Assembly (NCBI GenBank): GCA_038025085.1
Contig: CM076152.1
Location: forward strand, 31,933,501-31,997,500
DNA from: Tetragonia tetragonoides
Lineage: Eukaryota; Streptophyta; Magnoliopsida; Caryophyllales; Aizoaceae
Length of the DNA stretch: 64,000 nucleotides
Direction of reading: 5' to 3'
Shown: positions 44,501-56,199 of the stretch, piece after piece
Layout: the number at the start of each line of letters is the position of its first letter
Numbering within the stretch: position 1 is the first letter of the stretch
Program-made: the position numbers and the translations under genes
Notes under the pieces: generated by a model
Seen by the model: the letters and a program-made list of their open reading frames with translations, nothing else
The model's database searches: none
Told to the model about the DNA's origin: nothing

Positions 44501-47224
44501 TGAATGAGTACCTGATTAAACTTGACTCTTGGATCATTAAGATCACCATTTTCGTATGAGAGGTATTGTTTAGCAATAAGATGTACTAAGCTCTCAAAGC
44601 CCCTAGTATCAGCTACAAAGTAAGATTTTTCACCAAAATCGTAGGACTCTGCCATTGGTATCACGTGCTTCAGACTTGTTACCCTTGGTGCCTTTGCTTG
44701 TTCTCCATCAAAGGTGAAGAAGTCTATCATTCTCTCTAAACTAGTTTTTGGAACCCTGCCATTGATAGTTCATCATCGAAGTTGTCAGACGAAATAATAA
44801 GAAATACAATATTGATTGGACCCTCGCTCAACCATCAACTTAAACAGTTAATCCTTCACATGGTGTCATTGTCACTTATGATTAAAATGTCATGTGTTAA
44901 ATCTTTGGGAGCCCCCATTCCCTAAGTAATATTTCAGCACACAGTATGAGAAAGGTATATGTATCTTAACTTTCATGCTTCAAATTTCCTGGACATTATT
45001 GGCGCCTTGCTGGCGGGAGGGAGTGTGTTAAGAAATATAACATTGTTGGCCCCCAACCATCCATTTAAGCTAATCACAAAAACTTGTATGTATAAGATGG
45101 TCTTACTGTAACTTCTGGACGTTCTTGTAAGATTAGAGTCACTTTTTGGTGAAATAAGGGTTACTGTTCATAATAATTGGTCGACTCCTACCATTTTACT
45201 GTGTGTTGGTTTAGCTAAAAAATAGAGAACATAACAATTAGGGTGTGTTCTTTAGGGATGTATTGAACTGATGAGTTTCACACCACTTAATTTAACTAAA
45301 CTGAACTGAAGACCACTGGATTAATTTGAATTGAAATATAAATCATTAAACTGATACGAGATAACCGCTAAACTGGATTGAATTAAACTGAATTGACTGG
45401 AATGAACTAAATTAAAATAAACGTATAAGCTATAAAGAACACCCCATTTATTGGTTATACAATCATCCTTAGTGATAGAAAGAATTTAGAGAATTATAGT
45501 AACAATATTGACATATATGTACTCACGTATTATGTAGACGCTCTAACTCCAGAATGGACATGTCATCATCCTTGCTTTTGTTGTTGTGTAGAACCCTGGA
45601 GAACTTTGCACCAAAATCCATTGTGTCCTTCGTCCTATTAAGTGCATCTTCTACCTCGTCTCTCGTATACAATCCGCCCCTAGTACAGAGATATACAAAG
45701 GAATTTTAATACTAATGTCAGGCTAGAATTCAGAAGGATTTTGATAATATCTACATTAAGATAGGTTTATTTTCTTCGATCTCTAATTAAATATGACTTT
45801 CAATTTGATCGATAGTAATAATAATGTCACTTTCATGTAAATACTCCTAACTAGTTATCAAACCTTTGCGATGCACGGGGTAATGAATATAGGCTTGTAT
45901 TTGAGTCCGCGTGATGCTCAGTTAGTGACAATTCTTTATATTAAAGGATTAATATTAATTTTTTGAAGAAAGATTGATTAATATATTCAAAATAAGGTTA
46001 TTACAAATTTATAACGTAATATATCCTATCCTTGACTATGTTAGATTAACAAACAATTTATGGTGAAGAATTTAAATTCTTTTTAATTATAAGCAAAGTT
46101 ATATATGATTCAAAATTTAATAAAAAATATATAGTTCTAGTCCATATATGACTCTAACACTTTATTCAATCAGTTTATTGTAAATTGGTACAATTTATAA
46201 TACTTATTCTAAATCAAACTCTATTTTTCTTTATTTAAAGTAGTTTTTATTATTTATTTTTAAATATTTGTTAATGTGACAATCTATGTAGTGCACCGCT
46301 TCCGAAAAATGTCAACTAAAAATGTCAATAGACAGTAGATAGGAGTGTAAAATTACTCTTGTTTGTAAGTGTTTAATGATACATTGCTAAAGTCAGAGAA
46401 GAATTTCTTGAGATGGATTTGCCTTGACATTTCATAAAGAGGATTAATCTTGCGACCTCCTACTCCATGAAGCCAATTTGCTCCCATCTCAACCGTATAA
46501 CCTGCAAAATTAGTCTTATAAATTCGTCCACCAATTCTATTTGTTGCCTCTAGGATTAGGAAATCATTTATCCCTGCATCATGAAGTCTTTTTGCAGCTG
46601 AAATGCCTGAAAAACATACCAATATACATGTAATTAATCATAGTTCTTTTCAACTTGATAATCTTATTTTGTTCCTTTAGTGTGTAATTGTGTGATTGTG
46701 CATGCATGTATATGTATAATAGTATATGTAAGCTAAGGGAATAATAGCACCATATAGTGGTTCATTTTTAAAAGTTATGATGAGTTGGCAAAGAGACCCT
46801 CTTAATAAACGATTTTTCTAATATTTCAAACAATAAAAAAATCAATTAAGAAATAGGTTAGTGTCTCTAGACAGATGCTTAATATTTTATGCATGAAAAT
46901 TAAGAGATAGATATTTCAGAGTTAAAGAGAATAGTTTCGAATTATGATTAAAATTGAGGATTTAATTTCTATCGATTTTCATAACTGAAAAAGAAAAAAA
47001 TAAATGGCAATACCTGACATTCCAGCTCCAACAATAATGACCGAAGGTGGGGAGGAGGAACTATATGTGTCACCTTCTTTCCAAATGTCTCGCCTGTTAA
47101 GTATAAGTTGGGCTCTGAAATAAGACAACCTCGAAAAAAAGCCATCCTTACACATGAACAACAAAAAGGGAACAGGAAAACGAAACAGTAACAACAGGAT
47201 AACCTTCATTCTTCCACTCAACAT
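41590..47224 (-). CDS. FAD-dependent polyamine oxidase, copy B, with a mutated splice donor
   Basis: Exons (minus): 47014-47224, 46357-46606, 45527-45679, 44512-44755, 43714-43857, 43208-43357, 42850-43104, 41753-41834, 41590-41651. Total 1551 nt, 516 residues, with sizes identical to copy A except one codon fewer in exon 1. Signal peptide, [22 protein letters not shown] and YFTGEHT are all present. The intron after exon 7 should begin GTGAGT; copy B reads ATGAGT (42848-42849 on the plus strand is AT, where copy A has AC at 23817-23818). Read-through would add residues MSITKQT and stop after HCD, losing the C-terminal FAD segment; the nearest GT, four bases on, would shift the frame. Intron 1 is only about 407 bp here. 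Probably a recent pseudogene or null copy unless an alternative donor is used. Confidence 0.85.
44050..44465. repeat. Foldback in intron 4 of copy B
   Basis: Counterpart of 24840-25223 in copy A, with an added T tract near 44330-44344. Confidence 0.6.
45241..45445. mobile_element. Tourist-like MITE in intron 3 of copy B
   Basis: Termini GGGTGTGTTCTTTAG and the complement of GGGTGTTCTTTATAG, preceded by TTA. Interior CTGAA/TTCAG repeats match the family at 3.7, 33.7 and 60.1 kb. It is not at the corresponding place in copy A. Confidence 0.75.
45851..46140 (-). mobile_element. Helitron 3' end in intron 2 of copy B
   Basis: On the minus strand the sequence CCCCGTGCATCGCAAAGG precedes CTAG (45851-45854) followed by T, as at Helitron 3' ends. 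Copy A lacks this segment. The 5' limit is only estimated from the alignment of the two introns. Confidence 0.4.
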
Positions 47225-47881
47225 TGTTTTATATGTTTGGCTAATTTATCAATTGTTGTGGTATTGACGTTGAAGTAGCTCTAGGTACTTATATGCGCTT
47301 GTCCTGCCAAATTACAATGTTATTAAATAAGTTTAGCGCGCAATCTGTTGACACAAAAAAAAAAAAAAAAGTTAAAGAAGTCATTTCTCGACTCTCAATA
47401 ATATTTAATCTGCCCAACAATCAATTCAGAGATATGAGTAAGTAATTTCCTCTGTATTGAAACATTAATAAATAATAAGGGCAAATTAAATGTAGTCACA
47501 TTCTCTCAATTATGTGCCCAATAGCCTTAAGTATTCCAGAAGGTTGAAACTATTAAAAAAAATTCTGCTCAAGAACGAGCGCATATATAAAAATGAGGAA
47601 TCACTAGTAATTAAGTAGTACTTTTGTAATTGTTAACGTGCTCTCGTACTATAGAAAAGGCCATCTACAAGACTAATAATATTGCTTATGTTATGAAATA
47701 TATTATATGTGGATATACAATATATATTGTAGAGATACTGTAGTTAGATACTTACCATATATTATACTAGGTTCTTGCTCTCCAAGTAAAACCCTAATCC
47801 CTCTTGTACTATATATATCCCTCATATAAATAACACAGACACCTTTTGCTCCCTTTTACTCTCCGCTCTCTATCTATCTAA
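47225..47881. promoter_or_regulatory. Upstream region of copy B, then unique sequence
   Basis: Similar to the copy A upstream region as far as about 47675, where the duplicated block ends (33640 in A). Beyond that, 47689-47880 resembles a short LTR edge (TGTTATGAAATATATT..., CATATAAATAACACAG), but no partner was found. Confidence 0.4.
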
Positions 47882-48942
47882 CTAGATATGAAGCCCGTGC
47901 GTTTCACGAGTTAGGTATTAATATTTTAAAATAAATACACTCATATGATGTTAATAAGAATAATATCGAGAATGGAAGTACGTTGACAATTTGACTTTGG
48001 TAGTTTGGATTCATATTGGACATGAAAATAATCTTGTGCATTGTAAGCTAAGGTTTAGTGCAAATGTTACATTCAATATTATCAGTCATATGCATATATG
48101 CACTAAGAGAAAGGAAAAAAAAATTGCCATAATCTCTTTTTTTTCTTATATATTTGTCATTATTTTTCTAAAAACTTTTCAAGTAAATTTTTTTTCTCTT
48201 ATGTGATGCTATATGGACTATGAAACTTTGTTAAAACTCTATAACTTATAAATCAAGCTCTTTTATCATCCTAAACTTTAATTATTTGTGAACTTTACAT
48301 GTTCGTTTATGTGGCGACATACTTTTGGCCGGAGGCTACGCAGTTCTTCGTATTTTTGAAATAATTTGTCAGAATGGCATAAATTATTTGTTATTTTGTA
48401 TTAGTTTTACACTTGTATATAATATTTAGTGGAATTAGCGTTGTATACTAAGTTAATTTGAATCGTTCCTTTCCAATCTGCACCGCATCTCATTTTGTAT
48501 TTTTTTTATTCTATACATTCTGTGTCCATTATGTCATTTTGTTCCGTTATCTTTCGTGTCATTTTGGTCTGCTCCGTTCTGTTTTACATCATTCTGTTGA
48601 AAAGATTAGGACCTTCGAATTTGTTCTTTTCACCTAAAAAACTACAAAATAATATTACAACTTTTTTTTTTTGCTCGTCAATATTACAACTTAATAACAC
48701 CAGAAAATACCTCCTTAATTTTATATCTTATAATTAATTATAACTTATTGTTTCGCTTGTATCAAAAAAATAAAATAATAATAACCTATTCTTTCACCTG
48801 ATATTACTTCATAATTATATTTTTATTACTTATTTAGCTTAGTGTAGCTCGCATATATGACATTTTTAATTCTAATCTTAGATGATTCCATAAGGTGGAC
48901 GCGTTCGATGCGGTCACAAAATACCTCCTTTATATATATAGT
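47882..48942 (-). mobile_element. Probable non-autonomous Helitron
   Basis: Minus orientation. The 3' end is GTGAAACGCACGGGCTTCAT, then ATCTAG (CTAG at 47882-47885) followed by T, with a CGTG/CACG hairpin. The 5' end near 48942 has the family motif (ATAAAGGAGG..., GAACGCGTCCACCTTA) shared with the complete Helitron at 58.4-59.8 kb, but lacks a clean TC. No RepHel gene. Confidence 0.55.
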
Positions 48943-48946
48943 ATGT

Positions 48947-49499
48947 GTATGTTCGTACGTTACACGGTTCATGGTGTTAATTAATCATATCGATCTAAAA
49001 TCATAGGTATAATTATCACTTAAGAAAAATTATTTAGTAATGTATGATTAAGCATTAAATTAATCATTCTAATATCATTAATGCTACAAAATAGGATTAT
49101 TATGCATTATATGGGGCACATTGAACAATTATAACTCTTATCACCAATTTCAATTAGATAATTTTTTTATATTTTTACCATACAAACTCAAAATTAAACC
49201 TATTTTATTAGTAAAATTGACAAATTCTATTAAAAATGATTAAAAAACTAAATATTTAGCTAACTTATCTTTCTTGTTATTTTCACTTAATATTAAAATG
49301 TTGGTTTAGAATGGGAGAGAGTATCATAATGCTACTGTGAAAGGTTTTTTTCCCTCTTTTCTTTTTGAATGCGTTTTTTTCCCCATGAATGTGTTAGCAT
49401 GTTAATTATTATAAAGAACATGACCATAGGAATATAACTTCCTAATTAATATGTAGTGAAAGAAAATGCTGTGACTATATTTTTAGAGTTAAGGATCAA
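48947..49499. other. Unassigned AT-rich interval
   Basis: A TACGTTACACGGTTCATGG segment at about 48957 resembles another Helitron 3' end. Otherwise nothing recognised. Confidence 0.4.
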
Positions 49500-50050
49500 G
49501 CATTAGGTAGCGCTAGAGCGAGAAGCTCTGTGAAGTACACCTCACGTGTACCCATTTCGCTGCCATGGTTGTTGGAGGTAAGAGGGGACGACCAAAGAAG
49601 ACTGCTCCACCAATCCCTCCGGCCAAGAAGGGGGCGGGGAAGGGAAAACTGGCTACACCAAACCCTAGAACCCCGGTGGTTTTTGGGGATTTTCTTCCAC
49701 CATTGTCGGGTGAGTCCCAAATTTCGCGTTTACGTGAAAAGGAACCAGAGGAACTTGAGGATCTGGGATTCATTGAGGATTCTGATGAAGCGACGTCCGA
49801 TGTTAACCCTAATGATCGGCGCCATAGTTGGGCTGATGAAGTTGATGGTGAGTTTGCGAAATTGAAGTCACCTAGGGTTTCACAGACTCAGGAGGAAGAG
49901 ATTGTGAAATTGAAATCACCTGGGGTTGTGGAGATTTAGGCGCGTGATAATGGGACTGAGATGGATAGTCACAAAGAGAGGGGGGTGCTGAATTGAAGAC
50001 AAAGCAGGCCAATGAAGGGCAACCTCAATGGCCACAGTTGTTTCGGGAGA

Positions 50051-51236
50051 ATAGTTGTTGAGCAATTGAGTTTTGAAGATGACAAACTTATTTAATTATA
50101 AAGTGATGCTACTTAACTTGTGTGTTAGTGTTTCAGGAATTTATTTATGCAAGAGTTTGCTAGATAAAGATCAAGAAGAAGACACAAGTTCACATATTCT
50201 CTAGGTTATTTATTTTATTTCTTAGAGTTCATGTTAAAGCTATACAGTTATATAAATGTGGAATTTATATCCATAAGGCAACTAAATAGTAAACGTTAAA
50301 AGAGTTTGTGGTCGGGAACGGTCCTTGAAACTTTAGTGTTCATGGGAACGTTTCTGTAACACATATATTAACACGTTCATTGGCTGAGATAAATTTAAGT
50401 TAAGTATCTTAAATTTATTCTCTTAATATTTTATTTTGCCAAAGATTTTATTCATAAAGAGATTTCCTTAAAATCTATTTATTATCTTATATTTGGCTAC
50501 ATGGTTTTTAACTAGGAAGAAAATACTTTCTATAAAGATATTTATTTTATTTTCTTCATAAAAACTGATTTGGATATATATGCTTTATATGATAAAGATA
50601 TTTATTCTTCTTTATTAAAATCTTGTTTACCAAGTCAAAGAAAAAGATATTTGGTTTCCTAGTTGCAAATAGGTTTCCTAGTTGCTTTTTACTTCTTGGT
50701 TATGTCTATAAAAAGAAGTTGAAACCTAAATCAGTTTTTGAGCCTCTCACTGCACAAAACGTAATATTACTTTGAGAGAGTCTAAATTACAAACGTTTCC
50801 ACATTACACAGAACGTTGCCTAATAGTTATAAGTTTCACACGTTATATTCATTGCAAAGCTATAGGTTTTATATTGTACCTTTTCACTTATTGAAGTTCA
50901 TCAAGGTAACATTGTTCCATTGATTAGGACAACTAGACTTAGTTGTTCAGAGATTGGCTTGGGTGAGTGCCTAAGGGCGTTTGGCTTGGACGAGTGTTCG
51001 AGTGCGTGGGTTGAGTTAGAGTTAACTTGATCGAGTTGTACTATTATCTTAATAAAAGAAGTAGTCTTTAAAGTCCTTTGGGCCGTGGTTTTTTATCCTT
51101 TGTGAGTTACAAAGGGTTTTCCACGTAAATCGTGAGTGCTTTAATTCTAGTTCTTTTATACTTGTTTTAAATTCCGCAAATTTGGGGTAACACAATTCAC
51201 CCCCCCTCTTGTGTACCTTGTGCTACTAACAATAGT
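50051..51236 (+). mobile_element. Solo LTR, probable Sirevirus-type copia
   Basis: LTR 50056-51231 begins TGTTGAGCAATTG and ends TGCTACTAACA, flanked by an exact 5-bp ATAGT duplication (50051-50055 and 51232-51236). The CAATTCACCCCCCCTCTTGT segment near its end is typical of Sire/Maximus copia LTRs, and a CTATAAAAAGAAG TATA box lies at about 50706. There is no internal domain, so it arose by LTR-LTR recombination. Confidence 0.87.
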
Positions 51237-51363
51237 GATCCTACGCAAGGTATGAAACTCTCCTATGTTGATCTTGGGGATTCTGAAGATGTTTGTTTAG
51301 ACTTTGATGATGTGCAAGAAAGTCTTGATTATTGGCAATTTACTCTAGCGGGGTATTTTTTTT

Positions 51364-51377
51364 GGGGGGGGGGGGGG
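51364..51377. repeat. Poly(G) tract
   Basis: A run of 8 T residues followed by about 14 G residues inside LINE ORF1; an odd homopolymer that may be a slippage or assembly artefact. Confidence 0.85.
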
Positions 51378-52295
51378 TGTTTCACAATCAGGTTTAGAGG
51401 GATTTATTGATAATTCATGGAAATCTTTGGTGAAACCCCAAATTCATATGCATTCAAAGGGGTGGTTTATGCTAAAATTTCCCACTGAGGAGGCAAAGAA
51501 TGCTGTGCTTGAAGGGGGGCCCTGGTATTTTGCAAATAAACTTCTTATTCTGAAGATTTGGACACATGATTTTGTTCATGGAGGTGAAGAACATAGTAGA
51601 GTGCCTGTTTGGACTATATTCCCCAGTTTGGATGCTTTGTTTTGGTCTCAAAAAGGGCTTAGTAAGGTTGGGAGCAAAGTGGGTAAGCCACTCTTTGCAG
51701 ATAAATGTACTGCCCAGAAAACTAGGCTCTCATATGCCAGAATGCTCATAGAAATTGATCTGAAGAAGGACCTGCCAAAGCATATTACATTGACTTCTCC
51801 CTTTGGGAGAAAGTTCAATCAGAGGGTTCTATTTGAGAATGTTCCTAAGTTTTGCCATACTTGTAATAAGATTGGGCATATTAATGTGCATTGTCGAGTT
51901 AAAAAAGCTAGAGTTGAGAAGGAAGGGGCTGGCCAGAATAGAGATGCAGGGAAGGTTACACAATAGTGGGTTCCTATCCACCAACCTGAGAAGCAGCCAC
52001 AGAACAAGAGTGGGGATAAGCAACCTGCGCAGCAACAGGCCTTGGCCACTCCTGGAGGGGACAAACAGACTGATGGGTTTACTGTGGTAACCTCTAGGCG
52101 TCATACTGGCCCTGTGAGAAGGCAAATTGTTACCTCTCAAATGAAAGGGGGATCAGAAGGGAGATTTGCAGGGAAAGCACCTTTTCTGGCTATATCAAAT
52201 GGGTTTGGTGCACTCCTTAATGACTGGCTGGTGAGGAAGGATGGGGTGATGGGTGAGGAAGGGGAGAGTTCTACCAATCCTCCTATCCCACGATA

Positions 52296-55200
52296 GTGGC
52301 TGTATGGAACATTAGGGGATGTAATTATCCCCAAAAAATAATGGAAGTCAAGAGCTTCTTGAATAAAAATAAGCTTGCTATTCTTGTTATTGTTGAGTCA
52401 AAAATTAAAGAAGCTAGGTTGGGGCCTATTATGAAGGCCATGTTTAGAGGGTATAAGTGGACCAGTAACCATTTATGTCACCCTAATGTCAGAATTTGGT
52501 GTTTATGGAAGGATGGGGAAGTGGATGTGGAAGTCCTTGAGACTACAGCCCAGGCTCTGCACTGTAGAGTCAAGGGTGGTGGGTTTGAATGTTTCTTCAC
52601 TGCAGTATATATGCTTTGAATAAAGGTCAAGAGTGAAAGCAATTATGGGGCAAGCTGGAGACCTGGGCAAGGGGTATAAATGATCCTTGGCTAGTTGCAG
52701 AAGATTTTAATGTTGTTTTGAACCCTGAAGAAAGGATCTCACATGTGATGCCAGATTTGGGGGATATTGAGGATTTTGTTCATTGCTTGGAGGGATGTGG
52801 ATTACAAGACCTTCCTTATGTGGGATGCCAATACACATGGTGTAATAAGCAACCTGCTGCTACTAGAGTTCTTTGCAAATTGGATCATGTGCTAGGGAAT
52901 GACAAGTGGATGGACTCTTTCAAAGATACCTCAGTGGATTTCCTTCCTCCAAGTGTCTCTGACCACTCCTCGAGTTTGGTTAGAGTTACTAAGGAGGAGA
53001 AACATGGGCCAAAAACTTTTAAATATTTGAAGAGCTGGGGTGAAGACCCTACTTTTTTGAGTCTTGTTCAATCAGCGTGGGATAAGGAAGTGCATGGTTG
53101 TGCCATGTATCAGGTTGTTAAGAAGCTTCAAATCCTCAAGAAAGAATTGAAGGTTCTCCATAAACACAAATTCAGCAATATTAGCGAGAGAATTAATAAG
53201 CTAGAGGACACTTTGAAGGAGGTTCAGATGCAACTCCAGGTACATGTTAGAGATGCTGGGTTGATTACACAGGAGAAAGAGGTCCTAGAGAAGTACCTGA
53301 AGTGGAGGGGGATAGAGGAAGAGATTCTCAAGCAAAAGGCTAAGGGGGTGGATATTGAACTGGATGATGGCAACAACAAGTATCTCCATGCTAGGGTGAA
53401 GGAGCATAGAGCTAGGCACAATGTGAACATCCTGTATGATGCTGAAGGGAACTGTCACACTGAACCTAAGGCCATTACAGATTTGATTGTGGGATTTTAT
53501 AAAAACTTGTTTGGAACCGATCAGGTTGTCAACCCTTTTGCACCTGAGATGTTCCAGGATGGGCCTTGTTTGAGTGGACAACAACAGCAGGCTTTGATGA
53601 GTGAGATTTCTGATGATGAGATAAAAAGTGCTTTGTTAGTATTCCTGATATGAAGCCACCTGGCCCGGATGGGTTTAGCTCTGCCTTTTATAAGCCGGCC
53701 GTGAGTGTTGTGGGGAAAGATGTTTGCAATGCTGTGAAAGATTTTTTTGCTACTGGCAAGCTGCTTAAGTCAGTAAATGCAACAGCTATTACCTTGGTTC
53801 CAAAGTGTGCTAACCCTTCTGTGGCAGGGGACTATAGGCCAATTGCTTGCTGCAATGTCCTGTATAAAGTAATCACGAAACTGTTAACTGCGAAAATGAA
53901 GAGTGTGGTAACCGAGTTGGTAGGGAAGGAACAATCTGCGTTTGTCCCCCAGAAAAGAATTCAAGACAATATCCTCCTTTCACATGAGCTGGTGCATCAA
54001 TATACTAGAAAACATATCTCTCCTAGAGCCATGCTCAAGATAGACATAAGGAAAGCTTATGACTCTCTTAATTGGGGTTTTTTGAAGGGAATGTTAGGGG
54101 CACTAGGGTTTCCAGTTTGGTTCATAGAGAGGGTTATGGTTTGTGTGACTTCCTCTTATTTCTCTATCAACATTAATGGGAGTTTGAGGGGGTTTTTTCC
54201 TGGTAAGAGGGGCCTTCGACAAGGGGATCCGATGTCCCCCTTTCTTTTTGTCTTGTGTATGGAAGGTTTCTCTAGGATGATGAGGAAGCTTGAAAAGAAT
54301 CCCCAGTATAAATTTCACCCGAAGTGTAAGCGCATAGGGCTCACGCATCTGGTTTTGCTGATGACTTGTTGGTTTTCTCTCGGGGTGATCATGGTTCCAT
54401 AGCTACTGTGCTTAAGACGTTTCATGAGTTTGCAGGCATGTCTGGACTACAAGCAAATGATATGAAAAGCTGCTTCTATTTTGGGGGATTGTCTAATCAT
54501 GAAAAGAGTGAAGTGCTTGCTGCTACTGGGTTCCAGGAAGGGTCGCTCCCTTTCAAATATCTGGGTGTGCCACTAACCACATCTAGACTCACTCACAGTC
54601 TGTGCTTTCCCCTGCTTAATAATATCTCCAAGCAGATTCATCATTGGGCCACTCGTCTGCTCAGTTATTCTGGTAGGGTGCAACTTTGGAACTCTGTTGT
54701 TTTCTCTACCCTTAACTATTGGTGTTCCATTTTCCTTCTCCCCAAGCAAGTGATCTATGAGGTCAACAAGATGGGTAGGAAATTTATTTGGGGACATCTT
54801 GACAAAGCTCGTGCCTTGGTACCTGTTAGCTGGAAGAAGGTCTGCTGCCTTAAGAAACAGGAGGGATTGCACATTCGTGACATTGAAGTTTTGAATGTTG
54901 CCAGCCTGTGTAGGAACATTTGGTTGCTTGAGAATGGTAGTACATGATGTTGGGCTGATTGGGTCACAAAGTACAGGGTGCACAGGGATACTATTTGGCA
55001 AGTTCGCAGCAAAGCAGGGCACTCCTGGGGGTGGAGGAAGCTCCTGTTTGTCCGTGATGCTCTACTTGAAAAGGGTGGTTCTGCTGAAGGTGCTCAAACT
55101 CTCTTGCAAGCACAGGGAGGTAAATTCACTACTCATAAGCTTTATGAAACTTTTGATGCACCTAAAGGGAAAATGTGGTGGTATCATGTGATATGGGAAA

Positions 55201-55664
55201 GGGGGGCTAGGCCTCGTCACAATTTCATTGCGTGGCTAGCCTGTAAGGGGAGTTTGCTGACCCGTTCTGTGGTTCGAGCTCGAGGGCTGGCTATTAGTGA
55301 TGTGTGTGGTTTGTGTGGGAGTGTTGGAGAAAATTGCCACCACCTCTTTTTTCAGTGTGATATCGCAGCTGCAGTTTGGAGACATATACTGCACTGGGTT
55401 GGAATTGATCGAGCGCCACTGAGCTTTGGTAGAGAATTGAGATGGTTTAGTAGATATTGCAAAGGGAAGGGGTTGAGGAACAGAATCAAGAGGGCTGCGT
55501 TTTTATGCACCATTTATGAGATCTGGTATGAGAGGAATCAGAGGATCTTTCGAAGTACCAATAGGCCTGTAAATGTCATAGTTAGACAAATTAAGATGTG
55601 TATCTGTGCTAGGTTTATTGCCTTGTATAAGGCTAGAGCTGAGCATATTTTACAACATATGTAG
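52296..55664 (+). pseudogene. LINE 2 ORF2 (endonuclease-reverse transcriptase), broken
   Basis: Starts MAVWNIRGCNYPQKIMEVKS at 52296 (endonuclease: ILVIVESKIKE), with a frame break after 52619. The domain continues with LPPSVSDHSSS. Reverse transcriptase: [72 protein letters not shown] 1-bp deletion near 54355 breaks the catalytic FADD, which is readable only by shifting frame (LLVFSRGDHG). The C-terminal zf-RVT (CGLCGSVGENCHHLFFQC) and RIKRAAFLCTIYEIWYERNQ are intact. Closely related to the LINE at 27.4-32.3 kb. Confidence 0.87.
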
Positions 55665-55798
55665 AGTTGTAGTAGATGGTCTGTGTACGGCTCCATGCCC
55701 TGCATGTCTGTTCTAATTTTCCCAAGGGTAAAACTTTGGTATACCTTTTGGTGGATGGAATATACTTACCATTTTCCAAAAAAAAAAAAAAAAAAAAT

Positions 55799-56107
55799 AA
55801 CTTTAAAAAATATTTTATTTTAGGATTTTATGTGCTTGCTTAGCTTAGGTGGTGCATCTCTAAGTGACTCAAATAACATAAACCATTGTTGTCAATTAAA
55901 TTTTTTATTGATGTTTTCTATACTCTTGCAAAATGTTAATACATAAGATATAAGACAAATGAGTCTTATTTTAAAATGAATTTAACGTTCTTTTCATTGG
56001 TGTAGGTCATTAATTGAATTTTGAAGCACAACATAATAGTTATACGCCTCTTAATGTCTCAAATGATTTACTGATATAACTCTAATATTCTCTTTTTCAT
56101 AACTTCT
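55799..56107. other. AT-rich Helitron-like remnant
   Basis: The segment from about 55935 (ACATAAGATATAAGACAAAT, TTTTCATTGGTGTAG) is similar to 56660-57060 and 58140-58320, all related to Helitron interiors in minus orientation. Confidence 0.45.
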
Positions 56108-56110
56108 ATA

Positions 56111-56199
<89 letters not shown>
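56108..56199. repeat. (TTA)n microsatellite
   Basis: About 30 perfect TTA units. The Ile-rich minus-strand frame here is an artefact. Confidence 0.97.

Larger units (their letters stand above)
49565..52296 (+). pseudogene. LINE 2 ORF1, interrupted
   Basis: Opens MVVGGKRGRPKKTAPP (a basic, AT-hook-like start), with acidic middle sequence to a TAG at 49937-49939. After the inserted LTR come DYWQFTLAGYFF, a poly(G) tract (51364-51377), then the DUF4283-like part (NAVLEGGPWYFANKLLILKI, VPVWTIFPSLDALFWSQKG) and the zinc knuckle CHTCNKIGHINVHC (51858-51899). A TAG at 51964-51966 separates the final tail (DGFTVVTSRR...). The protein would bind element RNA. The insertion, poly(G) slippage and stops leave it non-functional. 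Confidence 0.83.
49500..55798 (+). mobile_element. Second L1-type LINE, split by a solo LTR
   Basis: ORF1 begins at ATG 49565 and ORF2 ends at 55664. A 20-base poly(A) tail closes it at about 55779-55798. The 5' edge is approximate and I did not find a convincing target duplication. A 1.18 kb LTR interrupts ORF1 at 50056-51231. Confidence 0.88.

Noticed and set aside
51353..51378. Poly(T)-poly(G) run as a G-quadruplex regulatory site
   Set aside because: It lies in a dead LINE frame and is more simply a slippage tract or sequencing artefact.
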